Source of the DNA: Pseudomonadota bacterium
GTDB taxonomy: Bacteria > Myxococcota_A > Polyangia > Fen-1088
Length of the DNA: 33,468 bases
Assembly (NCBI GenBank): GCA_017881245.1
Contig: JADGRC010000418.1
Span: 1 to 33,468, forward strand
Direction of reading: 5' to 3'
Below, in pieces: positions 1 to 7,520 of the stretch (the stretch's first letter is position 1; each line of letters starts with the position of its first letter). Both the position numbers and the translations under genes were made by a program. Under the pieces are notes generated by a model. The model had not been told where the DNA came from and ran no database searches. It was given only the letters and a program-made list of their open reading frames with translations.

Positions 1-1683
1 CTGTACCACTTCGGCGGCCTGACCAGCTTCGTGCAGCCGCGACTGCTCGACAAGATCGACCTTTACCCGGGGAACTTCTCCGCCCGTTTCGGACGGAAGA
101 TGGGCGGCATCGTGGACGTCGGGGTTCGAGATCCGAAGACCGACGCCCTGCACGGCATGGTCGACATCAACATCGTCGACAGCTCGTTCCTCTTCGAAGG
201 ACCCATCGCCAAGAACTGGTCATTCGCGGTGGCGGCCAAACGCAGCTACATCGATCTGTTCATCGACAAGCTCGTGCCCAAGGACGAGGCAACCATCACG
301 GCGGCGCCGGTGTACTGGGACTACCAGGCGATGCTGGCCTACAAGCCGAGCGGCAATGATCGCTTTCGGGCCATGGTTTATGGGTCGTACGACGATCTCA
401 AGTTGATCCTGGCCCACCCCGCGGACAGCGATCCGTCCATTCGCGGCGGCGTGAGCTCGGCGAGTCAGTTTCACCGGGCGCAGCTCGTCTGGCAGCACAA
501 GTACAACGCTGCCGTCGAGCACGAGATCAACGCGACCATCGGACCGTTCTCGTTCGCCGAGAACGTGGGCCCGGACGTGGCGGTCCAGATTCCGGGATAT
601 GACGCCTTCCTGCGCGCCGAATGGCGTGCGCAGTTGGCCGACCAAGTGCGACTGATTGGCGGGCTCGATGTCTCTTACAACTGGTTCGACTTTGCCTACG
701 GCGGCCCACGGTCCACTCAGCTCGACGGCGATCCCGACGCCTTCGGGCCTCTCACGGGCCGGCCGAGCGTTCAACTCCACGACAGGGACGGCTTCCTTCG
801 GCCGGCCGCTTACCTCGAGGCCCTCTGGCAGGTCACCAGCCGGTTGACCCTCGTTCCGGGCGGGCGCGTCGACTACCTGGGCGACGTCCATCGGTGGACG
901 GTGGATCCGCGGTTGACCGGGCGCTACCAGCTGACGGCGACCACCATCCTCAAGGGCGGCATCGGGCTGTTCTCCCAAGCGCCCAGCGGGGCCGAGAGCT
1001 TGCCCGTGCTCGGCAATCCACACCTCCGGCCGGGGCGTGCGGAGCACTACAGCCTCGGTGTGGAGCAGGAAGTCGGCACGCGCTTGAAGCTCACCGCCGA
1101 GGGCTTCTACAAGCGCCTCAGCCAGCTGGCGGTCAACAGTCCCGTCCCCGGCGAGAACCTGAACAACGACGGCATCGGCAGGATCTACGGCGCCGAGGCG
1201 TCCGCGAAGCTGCGACCGACCGCGAAGTCGAGCGGCTTCCTCTCGTACACGTTGTCGCGCAGCGAGCGCAACGATCACGGCCTCGAATGGCGGCGCTTCA
1301 ATTGGGACCAGACCCACATCCTCACCATCGCGGGGGCCTATCGCCTCGGCCGCGGCTGGGATCTCTCGGGAACGTTCCGTTACGTGACCGGCAACCCGAT
1401 CACGCCAGTGGTGGGCAGCATCTACAACGCCAACATCGACACGTACAAGCCCGTCTACGGCGCGATCAACAGCTCCCGCAGTAACGCCTTCCATCGACTG
1501 GACCTGCGTGTCGAGAAGAGCTGGCACGTCAAGAGCGGAAGCATCGCCGCCTACGTGGACGTGCAAAACGCCTACAACCAGCACAACGAGGAGGGCCGCT
1601 CTTACAACTACAACTTCACCCAGTCAGGCGTGATCTCGGGCTTGCCGCTCATTCCCAGCCTTGGCGTACGCGGCGAACTTTAA
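1..1683 (+). CDS. TonB-dependent outer-membrane receptor, 3' part
   Basis: The frame is open from the first base, so the gene begins upstream of the window and 560 residues are visible. The visible part starts near the end of the plug domain (FSARFGRKMGGIVDV, a typical plug-to-barrel transition) and continues as alternating amphipathic strands rich in Tyr, Gly and Arg. These include YNAAVEHEINATIGPF, TILKGGIGLFSQAP and a late strand with FNWDQTHILTIAGAYRLG, the conserved 'D..H' barrel motif of TonB-dependent receptors. It would sit in the outer membrane and import, or possibly export, a substrate using energy from TonB-ExbBD. It is followed 13 bp later by a lipoprotein gene and then by a Ton motor operon that could power it. 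The substrate is unknown. The last residues are LGVRGEL, not the aromatic terminus common in outer-membrane proteins. Confidence 0.9.
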   Translation: MYHFGGLTSFVQPRLLDKIDLYPGNFSARFGRKMGGIVDVGVRDPKTDALHGMVDINIVDSSFLFEGPIAKNWSFAVAAKRSYIDLFIDKLVPKDEATITAAPVYWDYQAMLAYKPSGNDRFRAMVYGSYDDLKLILAHPADSDPSIRGGVSSASQFHRAQLVWQHKYNAAVEHEINATIGPFSFAENVGPDVAVQIPGYDAFLRAEWRAQLADQVRLIGGLDVSYNWFDFAYGGPRSTQLDGDPDAFGPLTGRPSVQLHDRDGFLRPAAYLEALWQVTSRLTLVPGGRVDYLGDVHRWTVDPRLTGRYQLTATTILKGGIGLFSQAPSGAESLPVLGNPHLRPGRAEHYSLGVEQEVGTRLKLTAEGFYKRLSQLAVNSPVPGENLNNDGIGRIYGAEASAKLRPTAKSSGFLSYTLSRSERNDHGLEWRRFNWDQTHILTIAGAYRLGRGWDLSGTFRYVTGNPITPVVGSIYNANIDTYKPVYGAINSSRSNAFHRLDLRVEKSWHVKSGSIAAYVDVQNAYNQHNEEGRSYNYNFTQSGVISGLPLIPSLGVRGEL

Positions 1684-1696
1684 GGAGGCAAGGACC

Positions 1697-2749
1697 ATGA
1701 ACCCCAGCGCGATGAGAAATACGAGGACAACCCCAATGAAAACCCCGGTGACAAATACCATGACAAATACGACAAGAAATACGACGACCCGCATTGCAGC
1801 TACCACGGTCGCCAGGATGGCCACCGGCTCGGCGCTCTTGCTCGGGCTTCTCCTGGCCGGGTGCGGTCCCACCTTCGATCCGGCGTCCCTGATCAACACG
1901 ACCCGCGTGGTCGGAGCTCGCGTGGAGGTCGACGGCGCCCTCGATCGGGCCACGCCCAAGCCGGGCGAGACCGCGACGGTGACGTGGCTTGTGACAGCCC
2001 CCGGGGCGCCAGCGCCACTGGCGTGGGCGTTCGCGCTTTGCGCGCCAGGGATCGCAGGGGGGAAGAGCTCTCTGAGCTGCGAAAGCACCCCCGTCGCCCT
2101 GTTCCAGGGAACGCAAACGCCGCCGCGAGTCTCGATTGCGATCCCCGCGGCCGTTGCCCTCGGTGCCGCCAAGAGCCTGCTCCTGTACGGCGAGATCTGT
2201 GCCGGCGCGAACTCGATGCCCGCGTTCGATCCGGAAAGCGGCATTCCCCGTTGCACGGGCGACGGCGCCAGCACGACCGCGTCGGTCTCGATTGCCCTTC
2301 AACTGGGAGACGAGACCAACCACAACCCGGTAGCTGATCGGGCCTTCACGTTCGATGGTCAAGTTTGGAAGCCTCTCGCGGCCGGTGAGGATCCATGTGT
2401 CGTGGGGCCGCGGGTATCAGCGGGATCCAAAGACCACGTCATCGGGAACACGACCGAGGGCGCCGATCGCGAAATCTACACCGCGATGCTGGGCGATCCA
2501 CCGGTGGCCACGCCCGCGCGCGAGAGCCTGCAGATCTCGCAATTCACCACCGCGGGTAAGCTCAAGAGCCAGTTCTCGTTCGTCGAGGCGACGGACGGCG
2601 ATCCAGCGACGATCGTCGACGCGACGTGGGAGGCGCCCAAGGCCGCCGACGTTCCCGCCGCCGGTTTGCCGGTGACGTTCACGTTCGTCGTGCGCGACAA
2701 CCGCGGCGGCGTCGACTGGACCACGCGCGCGGCCTGCGTCGGTCCGTAG
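1697..2749 (+). CDS. Predicted lipoprotein linked to TonB receptor
   Basis: The protein is 350 residues from an ATG preceded by an excellent AAGGAGG (1682-1688) that overlaps the stop of the receptor gene, so the two are probably cotranscribed. A lipobox LLLAGC places the acylated Cys at residue 56. The N-terminal part before it is unusually long and is rich in Thr, Asn and Arg; a shorter start at 1817 (M41) is possible. After the Cys the chain looks like beta-sandwich material with several Cys residues, and it ends with a VVRDNRGGVDWTTR segment resembling Ig-like or cadherin-like strand pairs. No enzyme motif is visible. By position it may be a surface or periplasmic partner of the receptor, in the manner of lipoprotein/receptor pairs elsewhere; that is inference. 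Confidence 0.78.
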   Translation: MNPSAMRNTRTTPMKTPVTNTMTNTTRNTTTRIAATTVARMATGSALLLGLLLAGCGPTFDPASLINTTRVVGARVEVDGALDRATPKPGETATVTWLVTAPGAPAPLAWAFALCAPGIAGGKSSLSCESTPVALFQGTQTPPRVSIAIPAAVALGAAKSLLLYGEICAGANSMPAFDPESGIPRCTGDGASTTASVSIALQLGDETNHNPVADRAFTFDGQVWKPLAAGEDPCVVGPRVSAGSKDHVIGNTTEGADREIYTAMLGDPPVATPARESLQISQFTTAGKLKSQFSFVEATDGDPATIVDATWEAPKAADVPAAGLPVTFTFVVRDNRGGVDWTTRAACVGP

Positions 2750-2805
2750 GCAGTCAGCTTGTGATTCGAACGGCTGAGGTCCCCCTTCGCTCCTGGCGGT
2801 CAGAC

Positions 2806-3615
2806 ATGCTCTCCCACGGTCTACCAACCATGTCTCTCGTCTTGATGGGCCTCGCGAGCTTGGGGCTTGCCTGCGCGGTGTTTTTTGGCGTGTGGGCGCG
2901 ATGGGCACGGGCGCGGGATAGAGCGATGAGCCGCGCCGCCATGTTGGAGGCACTGCTCGCCGAGCAGCAGCGCGGCGCGGAGCGGCGGGAGAGCCTGCTC
3001 CGAACGGTGGTGGAGGCGACGCCAGTGGCGATGGTGCTTCTCGCCCACTCGGGGAACATAGCTTTTTCCAATCGTTCCGCGCGGGATCTGTTCTTCGAAG
3101 GCGTGGCAGTGGAAGGACAGAACGTTCTGTCGATGATCGAACGGGCGCCGGTGGCGCTGGGCCGGGCCCTGCTCTCGAATGGGGACGAGCTTTTCAGCGT
3201 GGGCGCAGCGGGCGGGCCCGAGACGTTTCATTTGTCGCGCCGCCACCTCGAGGATGGCCAGACGCTGATCGCAGTCAGAAACGTCACCGATGAGATCAAC
3301 CGCCATGAGGTCGTCGGCCTGAAGACGGTGATTCGCATCATCAGTCACGAAATCAACAACTCGCTTGGACCCATCTCATCTCTGGTGGGCTCGGCAAGGA
3401 TCATCCTGCAACGCCCGGAGCACCTGCCCAAGTTGTCGACCGTGCTCGAGACCATCCAGGAGCGCGCGGTGCACCTGCAGGGCTTCCTCGACGGGTATGC
3501 CAGGCTGGCCAAGATCCCCGAAAGGGGGGCGGCATGTGCGCCAGCGTCTGGTTGCCCGACCGTGCCGGTGGCGCGGCCGGTGTCCTCGGCGCGCGTCGGG
3601 TCCGGCTCACACTGA
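2806..3615 (+). CDS. Truncated sensor histidine kinase (no ATPase domain)
   Basis: A start at ATG 2806 gives 269 residues; GTG 2761 and ATG 2830 are alternatives and none has a strong Shine-Dalgarno. One membrane segment (about residues 9-28) is followed by a charged linker, a PAS-like domain (about 60-165, VVEATPVAMVLLAHSGNIAFSN without the whole run) and a dimerisation/phosphoacceptor helix containing IISHEINNSLGPISSL, where the His of SHEINN is the expected phosphorylation site. The second helix (HLQGFLDGYARLAKIP) ends normally. The next 30 residues are low-complexity and then the gene stops. The ATP-binding domain (N, G1 and G2 boxes, about 110 residues) is absent, and I find no remnant in any frame up to 3837. 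The likely partner is the NtrC-type regulator at 5849. It could be a broken gene or a kinase-dead scaffold. Confidence 0.75.
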   Translation: MLSHGLPTMSLVLMGLASLGLACAVFFGVWARWARARDRAMSRAAMLEALLAEQQRGAERRESLLRTVVEATPVAMVLLAHSGNIAFSNRSARDLFFEGVAVEGQNVLSMIERAPVALGRALLSNGDELFSVGAAGGPETFHLSRRHLEDGQTLIAVRNVTDEINRHEVVGLKTVIRIISHEINNSLGPISSLVGSARIILQRPEHLPKLSTVLETIQERAVHLQGFLDGYARLAKIPERGAACAPASGCPTVPVARPVSSARVGSGSH

Positions 3616-3681
3616 GCCGTGCCTAGGGATTGCTGCTACTCGCCGAACTCTGGTTTCGTCGTATCGCGATCGCCATGACAC

Positions 3682-3714
3682 CGGACAGCCGTCCGCGGAC
3701 AGCTGGCCTGTCCG
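3682..3714 (+). promoter_or_regulatory. Candidate enhancer (UAS) for NtrC-type activator
   Basis: Two direct copies of CGGACAG (3682-3688 and 3696-3702) lie 14 bp apart. The second is the left arm of the inverted repeat CGGACAGCTGGCCTGTCCG at 3696-3714, with 7-bp arms and a 5-bp spacer. The first also has GTCC at 3691-3694 as a partial partner. The centre is about 65 bp upstream of the -12 element of the sigma-54 promoter at 3759, a plausible position for binding of a dimeric bacterial enhancer-binding protein. Binding by the regulator encoded at 5849 is inferred. Confidence 0.5.
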
Positions 3715-3758
3715 TCCCCGGTCGCGCCACAAGGCCAAGAAAATGCGGGGGTTGTCGT

Positions 3759-3775
3759 TGGCACGCCGGCTGCTT
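3759..3775 (+). promoter_or_regulatory. Sigma-54 promoter for exbB operon
   Basis: TGGCACG (3759-3765), four bases, then CTGCT (3770-3774) matches the sigma-54 consensus TGGCACG-N4-TTGCW at all conserved positions except the first T of the -12 box. The invariant GG and GC have the required 10-bp spacing. Transcription would start near 3785, leaving a leader of about 50 nt before exbB. The operon ends with a sigma-54 activator gene, which supports the call. Confidence 0.6.
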
Positions 3776-3837
3776 TAGCGGCTGGCCGAACCGCAACGCA
3801 GCACCAAACAATTCACAACCCAGCACGGAGAAAAATC

Positions 3838-4488
3838 ATGGACATTCAGCAGAAACTCACAGGCTTCGCGATGATGGGCGCCACTTGGATCATGTGGCTG
3901 CTGGTCGCCCTCTCGGTCGGCGGTCTGGCCGTCGCACTCGAGCGGGCCATCTACCTGATTCGCACCAGCGAAAACGTCCGCAAACTCAAGGCGCAGATCC
4001 TGGGCATGATTCGCGGCGGCGATATCGCAGGCGCCCGGGTGCGGCTGGAGCAGTCGCCCTCGCACGAGGCGCGCGTGATCTCGGCGGGGCTGCAAGACCT
4101 GGACGACGGCAGCGCGTCCGCCGAGGAACGCATGAGCGGCGCCATCCAGATCGCGAAGCTGCGCATGGAGAAGCGGCTGGCATTCCTCGGCACCCTCGGC
4201 GCCAACGCACCCTTCTTGGGCCTCCTCGGCACCGTCATCGGCATCATTCGCGCGTTTCATTCCTTGAACGACAGCGCGGGCAAAGTCACCGCGGGCTTGA
4301 TGTCGGAGGTGGGCGAGGCCCTGGTCGCGACCGCCATCGGCATCCTGGTCGCGTTGCCCGCCATCGCGTTCTTCAACACCTTCCAGCGCATCATCAAGTC
4401 CCGCCTGGCGCGCGCCGAGGCGTTCGGCAAGGAAGTGCTCGCGTTGCTCAAGTCCGGCCGACCGGGCGGCGCCGACCGCGCCGTCTGA
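3838..4488 (+). CDS. exbB: ExbB/TolQ/MotA-family proton channel protein
   Basis: The protein is 216 residues with three membrane segments typical of ExbB/TolQ. The first, at about 12-36, is followed by a cytoplasmic stretch. The second and third contain the family signature LGTLGANAPFLGLLGTVIGII and ALVATAIGILVALPAIAFFN. It forms the pentameric inner-membrane channel that works with ExbD and TonB to convert the proton gradient into force on outer-membrane receptors. The start is clear: GGAG at 3827-3830 and then 7 bases to ATG. It is the first gene of the exbB-exbD-tonB-regulator operon and lies 63 bp downstream of the -12 element of a sigma-54 promoter. The order and the TonB gene favour ExbB over TolQ. 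Confidence 0.9.
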   Translation: MDIQQKLTGFAMMGATWIMWLLVALSVGGLAVALERAIYLIRTSENVRKLKAQILGMIRGGDIAGARVRLEQSPSHEARVISAGLQDLDDGSASAEERMSGAIQIAKLRMEKRLAFLGTLGANAPFLGLLGTVIGIIRAFHSLNDSAGKVTAGLMSEVGEALVATAIGILVALPAIAFFNTFQRIIKSRLARAEAFGKEVLALLKSGRPGGADRAV

Positions 4489-4490
4489 GA

Positions 4491-4507
4491 CGGTCCGTTT
4501 CGGACCG
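4491..4507 (+). other. Intercistronic hairpin between exbB and exbD
   Basis: CGGTCCG (4491-4497), loop TTT, CGGACCG (4501-4507) is a perfect 7-bp stem that begins two bases after the exbB stop codon. There is no following T run, so it is not a classical intrinsic terminator. It could protect the exbB message from 3' decay or lower exbD expression, which would suit the excess of ExbB over ExbD in Ton motors. That role is inferred. Confidence 0.45.
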
Positions 4508-4567
4508 CGCACTTCGTTCACACCAATACCACCCACCAAAACACCACCGCTTCACAGGAGAATTCCC

Positions 4568-4984
4568 ATGGCCGCTTCCGCTGCTTCCGACGACGACATG
4601 ATTACCGGTATCAACGTTACCCCTCTGGTCGACATCACCTTGGTCTTGCTGGTCATTCTGATGGTCACCGCCAGCTACGTGGTCTCGCGGGCGATCCCGA
4701 TGGAGCTGCCCAAGGGCGCCACCGGTGAGGGGACGCCCACCACCTTGTCCGTGTCGATCGACAAGGACGGCAAGATGTTTCTCGACGCCGAGCCGATCGC
4801 CGAGCCCGCCCTGCGCGCCCGCTTCAAGAGCGCCCACGACGCAGATCCCGAAACCAGGGCCGTCATCGCCGCCGATGGACGAACCATCCACTCGAACGTC
4901 GTGCATGTCATTGACCTGCTACGCCGTGAAAACATCACCAAGTTCGCCATCAACGTGGACCCGGAAGAAATCATCAAGCGATGA
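4568..4984 (+). CDS. exbD: ExbD/TolR-family biopolymer transport protein
   Basis: The protein is 138 residues from an ATG with a strong AGGAG (4556-4560) seven bases upstream. A short acidic N-terminus is followed by the single membrane helix with the hallmark INVTPLVDITLVLLVILMV. Its Asp corresponds to the essential proton-carrying Asp25 of E. coli ExbD. The remaining 90 residues are the periplasmic ExbD/TolR domain, ending FAINVDPEEIIKR, close to the family pattern. It acts in the inner membrane as the partner of the preceding ExbB. The gene is in the same operon, separated from exbB by 79 bp that hold a hairpin, and is followed by tonB after 51 bp. Confidence 0.9.
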   Translation: MAASAASDDDMITGINVTPLVDITLVLLVILMVTASYVVSRAIPMELPKGATGEGTPTTLSVSIDKDGKMFLDAEPIAEPALRARFKSAHDADPETRAVIAADGRTIHSNVVHVIDLLRRENITKFAINVDPEEIIKR

Positions 4985-5035
4985 ATCTCGGGCCCGCGGC
5001 CAGGATCGTCATCGACGACAAGTGAGGGAGATGTC

Positions 5036-5818
5036 ATGCGCACACGAAACGAGATCGCGAGTTGGAGCGTGGTGGTCATTGCCAGTCTGGGCCTGCACGC
5101 GGTGGCGTTCGGCGGTATCGGCGGACGCGCGGATGGATTCGGTCGGAAGAAAAGTCGACCGCCCACGCTGGTCGAGATGTCGGTGGCCAAGCCTCGGGAG
5201 GAGCCGCCGCCCCCGCCGCCGCCCGCCAAGGTGGCGCAAAAGAGCGCGCCCCGGTTGGCAATGGCCCGGCCGGCACGAACCGCGGCGGCGAAGATCACCG
5301 CGCCGCCGCCCCCCGCCAGCGCCGCTCCGCCGCCCGAGGCCGAAACCCCCGCGGATTTCACGGGCGTGACGATGACCAACGACGGACCGGGCGCGGGCTG
5401 GTCGAGCGCGACGGGAAACGGCCAGACCATGAATGGCCCGGTGGGACGGCCAGGTGCGCGGGTCACCCGGCGCAACGTCGACGGCGATGGGTCCTCGAAC
5501 CACCATGCGGGTCCGCCGGTGGTGGGCGAAGGGGATCTGTCGCGCCGTCCCGCGGCTCCCGATCTGACGGATGTCCTGGCGCGGGCCTACCCGAGCGACG
5601 CGCGCAAGAAGGGGATCTCGGGCAAGTCGGTGATTCGGGCCCGCATCATGCCGAACGGTCGCGTGACCGAGATGGTCACCTTGTCCGAATCGACCAGCGG
5701 CTTCGGCGCCGCCTGCCAGAAGACCTTGCGCGATTCCATCTGGGTACCGCCGCTGGATCGAGACGCGCGCGCCGTGTCGACGTTCATCAACTACACATGT
5801 CGGTTCGAAGTTCAGTAG
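5036..5818 (+). CDS. tonB: TonB-family energy transducer
   Basis: The protein is 260 residues. An N-terminal membrane helix (about residues 9-27) carries a His (SLGLHAVAF) at the place of the functional SHLS His of TonB. A proline-rich periplasmic spacer follows (EEPPPPPPPAK at about 55-65, then Ala/Pro repeats). The C-terminal domain begins near DVLARAYPSDARKKGISGKSV without a break and ends YTCRFEVQ; it has the TonB pattern of a basic/Gly segment, 'V...G', and a late Trp-Val-Pro-Pro. Two Cys residues in this domain (about 225 and 256) could form a periplasmic disulphide. Shine-Dalgarno GAGGGAG ends 5 bases before the ATG. It is third in the exbB operon and would contact the receptors at 1-1683 and perhaps 19244-22558. 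Confidence 0.85.
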   Translation: MRTRNEIASWSVVVIASLGLHAVAFGGIGGRADGFGRKKSRPPTLVEMSVAKPREEPPPPPPPAKVAQKSAPRLAMARPARTAAAKITAPPPPASAAPPPEAETPADFTGVTMTNDGPGAGWSSATGNGQTMNGPVGRPGARVTRRNVDGDGSSNHHAGPPVVGEGDLSRRPAAPDLTDVLARAYPSDARKKGISGKSVIRARIMPNGRVTEMVTLSESTSGFGAACQKTLRDSIWVPPLDRDARAVSTFINYTCRFEVQ

Positions 5819-5848
5819 AGTGCCGGGCTTGACCGAGGAATCATCGTC

Positions 5849-7345
5849 ATGTTGAGAGTTCTGATCATCGACGATCAACCCGCGGTGCGCACCGCCCTCG
5901 AGACTCTGTTCGAGGTCCACGGTCTCCCGGCGGTTTCGGTCTCCACGCCCGACGAGGCGCTGCAGCTCCTGGCCACCGAGGACATCGGCGCGGTCGTACA
6001 GGACATGAACTTCTCGCAGGAGAACACCGACGGCGCCGAGGGCACCCGGCTGTTCCGGAGCATCCGCGATCTCGACCCCGACATGCCGGTGCTGGTCATG
6101 ACCGCGTGGACCACGCTCGAGGCTGCCGTGGCCCTGATCAAGGAAGGGGCGTCGGACTACATCGCCAAGCCCTGGGACGACGACAAGCTGGTGCGCACGG
6201 TCCGCAACCTCGTGAACATGCGGGCCCTGCGGCAGGAAAACACCCGCTTGCGCGCTGTCGGCAACCGAGCCCGGCGGGCGCTGGCCGACAAGCATGATCT
6301 GCGCGGCGTCATCTACAGCAGCCCGCAAATGCACGAGGTCGTGCGCCTGGCCGTGAGCATCGCACCCTCCGACGTACCAGTGCTGATCACGGGGCCCAAC
6401 GGCTCGGGCAAGGAAAAGCTCGCCGAAATCATTCAGGCAAACTCCCGCCGACGCGACAAGCCCTTCGTCCGCGTGAACGTTGGGGCGCTGCCGGAGAACC
6501 TGTTCGAAGCGGAGCTCTTTGGCGCCGAGGCGGGCGCGTTCACGGGCGCGGCCAAGCTGCGCGTGGGGCGCTTCGAATCCGCCGACGGCGGCACGCTGTT
6601 CCTCGACGAGCTCGGAACGCTGCCGCTGACGGCGCAGGCCAAGCTACTGCGCGTGTTGCAGACGGGAGAGTTCGAACGCCTGGGCTCCTCGACGACGCGG
6701 AAGGCGAACGTCCGGATCGTCAGCGCCACCAACGTCGACATTCCGCGCGCCATTGCGGCCGGCCAGTTTCGCGAGGATCTCTACTTCCGCCTCAACGTCA
6801 TCGAGATCTTCGTTCCGGCGCTCGGCGATCGGCCCGACGACATCATGCCGCTGGCCGAGCACTTCCTGGCGAGCTTCGCCGCCAAGGAAAACCGGGCCGC
6901 CATGACGTTCAGCGCCGACGCCGTGAACGCGCTCCTCAACCACGATTGGTCGGGCAATGTGCGCGAGCTGCAGAATCGCGTGCAACGTGCCGTGCTGGTC
7001 GAAACCGCCGACGTCATCACGGTGAGCGATCTCGGATGGCCCGCGGCCACGACACGCCCCGGGGTCGGACAGCGGCGCGCGACCCCCGGACCGCTTTTGC
7101 CCGTCGGCGGCAGCGGTACCTCCGCCGGATCCGGACCGGCGCCGTTGCCGCCCATGCCTGCGCCCGCGCCGGCGTCGCGACCGACGGACGCCGCCTCGGA
7201 AGACGAGCGGGTGGCGATCGAGGAGGCAATTGTGCGCGCGGGCGGCGTGGTCGCCAAGGCCGCCGCCGAGATGGGCCTCTCGCGCCAGGCGTTCTACCGG
7301 CGCATGGAGCGGCTGGGCATCATCATGGAGCGACGCCCCCGTTGA
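5849..7345 (+). CDS. NtrC-family sigma-54 response regulator
   Basis: The protein is 498 residues, start supported by GAGGAA 8 bases upstream. The receiver domain (1-125) has D8/D9, phosphoacceptor D52, T85 and K107. The sigma-54 AAA+ domain (about 153-395) has Walker A GPNGSGKE (182-189), a variant of the usual GESGTGKE, GAFTGA (229-234) for sigma-54 contact, Walker B GGTLFLDELG, and an arginine region REDLYFRL. A Gly/Ala/Pro linker (about 405-450) leads to a Fis-type helix-turn-helix (AAAEMGLSRQAFYRRMERLG). It closes the exbB-exbD-tonB operon 30 bp after tonB. The natural reading is that it binds the GGACAG repeats at 3682-3714 and activates the sigma-54 promoter at 3759, forming positive feedback. 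Its kinase may be the truncated protein at 2806 or one elsewhere. Confidence 0.93.
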   Translation: MLRVLIIDDQPAVRTALETLFEVHGLPAVSVSTPDEALQLLATEDIGAVVQDMNFSQENTDGAEGTRLFRSIRDLDPDMPVLVMTAWTTLEAAVALIKEGASDYIAKPWDDDKLVRTVRNLVNMRALRQENTRLRAVGNRARRALADKHDLRGVIYSSPQMHEVVRLAVSIAPSDVPVLITGPNGSGKEKLAEIIQANSRRRDKPFVRVNVGALPENLFEAELFGAEAGAFTGAAKLRVGRFESADGGTLFLDELGTLPLTAQAKLLRVLQTGEFERLGSSTTRKANVRIVSATNVDIPRAIAAGQFREDLYFRLNVIEIFVPALGDRPDDIMPLAEHFLASFAAKENRAAMTFSADAVNALLNHDWSGNVRELQNRVQRAVLVETADVITVSDLGWPAATTRPGVGQRRATPGPLLPVGGSGTSAGSGPAPLPPMPAPAPASRPTDAASEDERVAIEEAIVRAGGVVAKAAAEMGLSRQAFYRRMERLGIIMERRPR

Positions 7346-7378
7346 GCCGTCCTGAATCGGTTCAGCCAACTATTCTAC

Positions 7379-7398
7379 TATCTTCGAGTATCTTCGAG
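7379..7398. repeat. Tandem 10-bp direct repeat
   Basis: TATCTTCGAG occurs twice back to back (7379-7388 and 7389-7398), 34 bp after the response-regulator stop codon, in a locally AT-richer stretch. No function is evident. Confidence 0.6.
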
Positions 7399-7450
7399 AA
7401 TCGTCCCGCGGCAGGAAGATTCTGCGGCGTACTTGGAAAGGGCGAGCGCA

Positions 7451-7516
7451 GGTGGGCTTTGCCCACCGGAGCGAGGTGGGGTGCGGGGAGGCGCGAGCGG
7501 CAGCGAGCCGCCTCCC
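7451..7516. terminator. Two stem-loops between convergent genes
   Basis: GGTGGGC-TTT-GCCCACC (7451-7467) is a perfect 7-bp stem with a 3-nt loop. A second stem pairs GGGAGGCG (7486-7493) with CGCCTCCC (7509-7516) around a 15-nt loop containing two GCGAGC-like words. They lie between the ends of the convergent regulator gene (stop 7345) and the - strand gene ending at 7521, so they could end transcription from both sides. Neither is followed by a clear T run. The G-rich composition also resembles a REP-type element. Confidence 0.45.
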
Positions 7517-7520
7517 TGCT

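Noticed and set aside
220..1584. A 454-codon - strand frame opposite the first receptor
   Set aside because: The + strand has clear receptor-barrel character; the antisense frame shows no domain.
3365..3837. A frameshifted ATPase domain completing the kinase at 2806
   Set aside because: I looked in the other two frames for N, G1 and G2 box patterns before exbB and found none, so a simple indel does not restore the domain.
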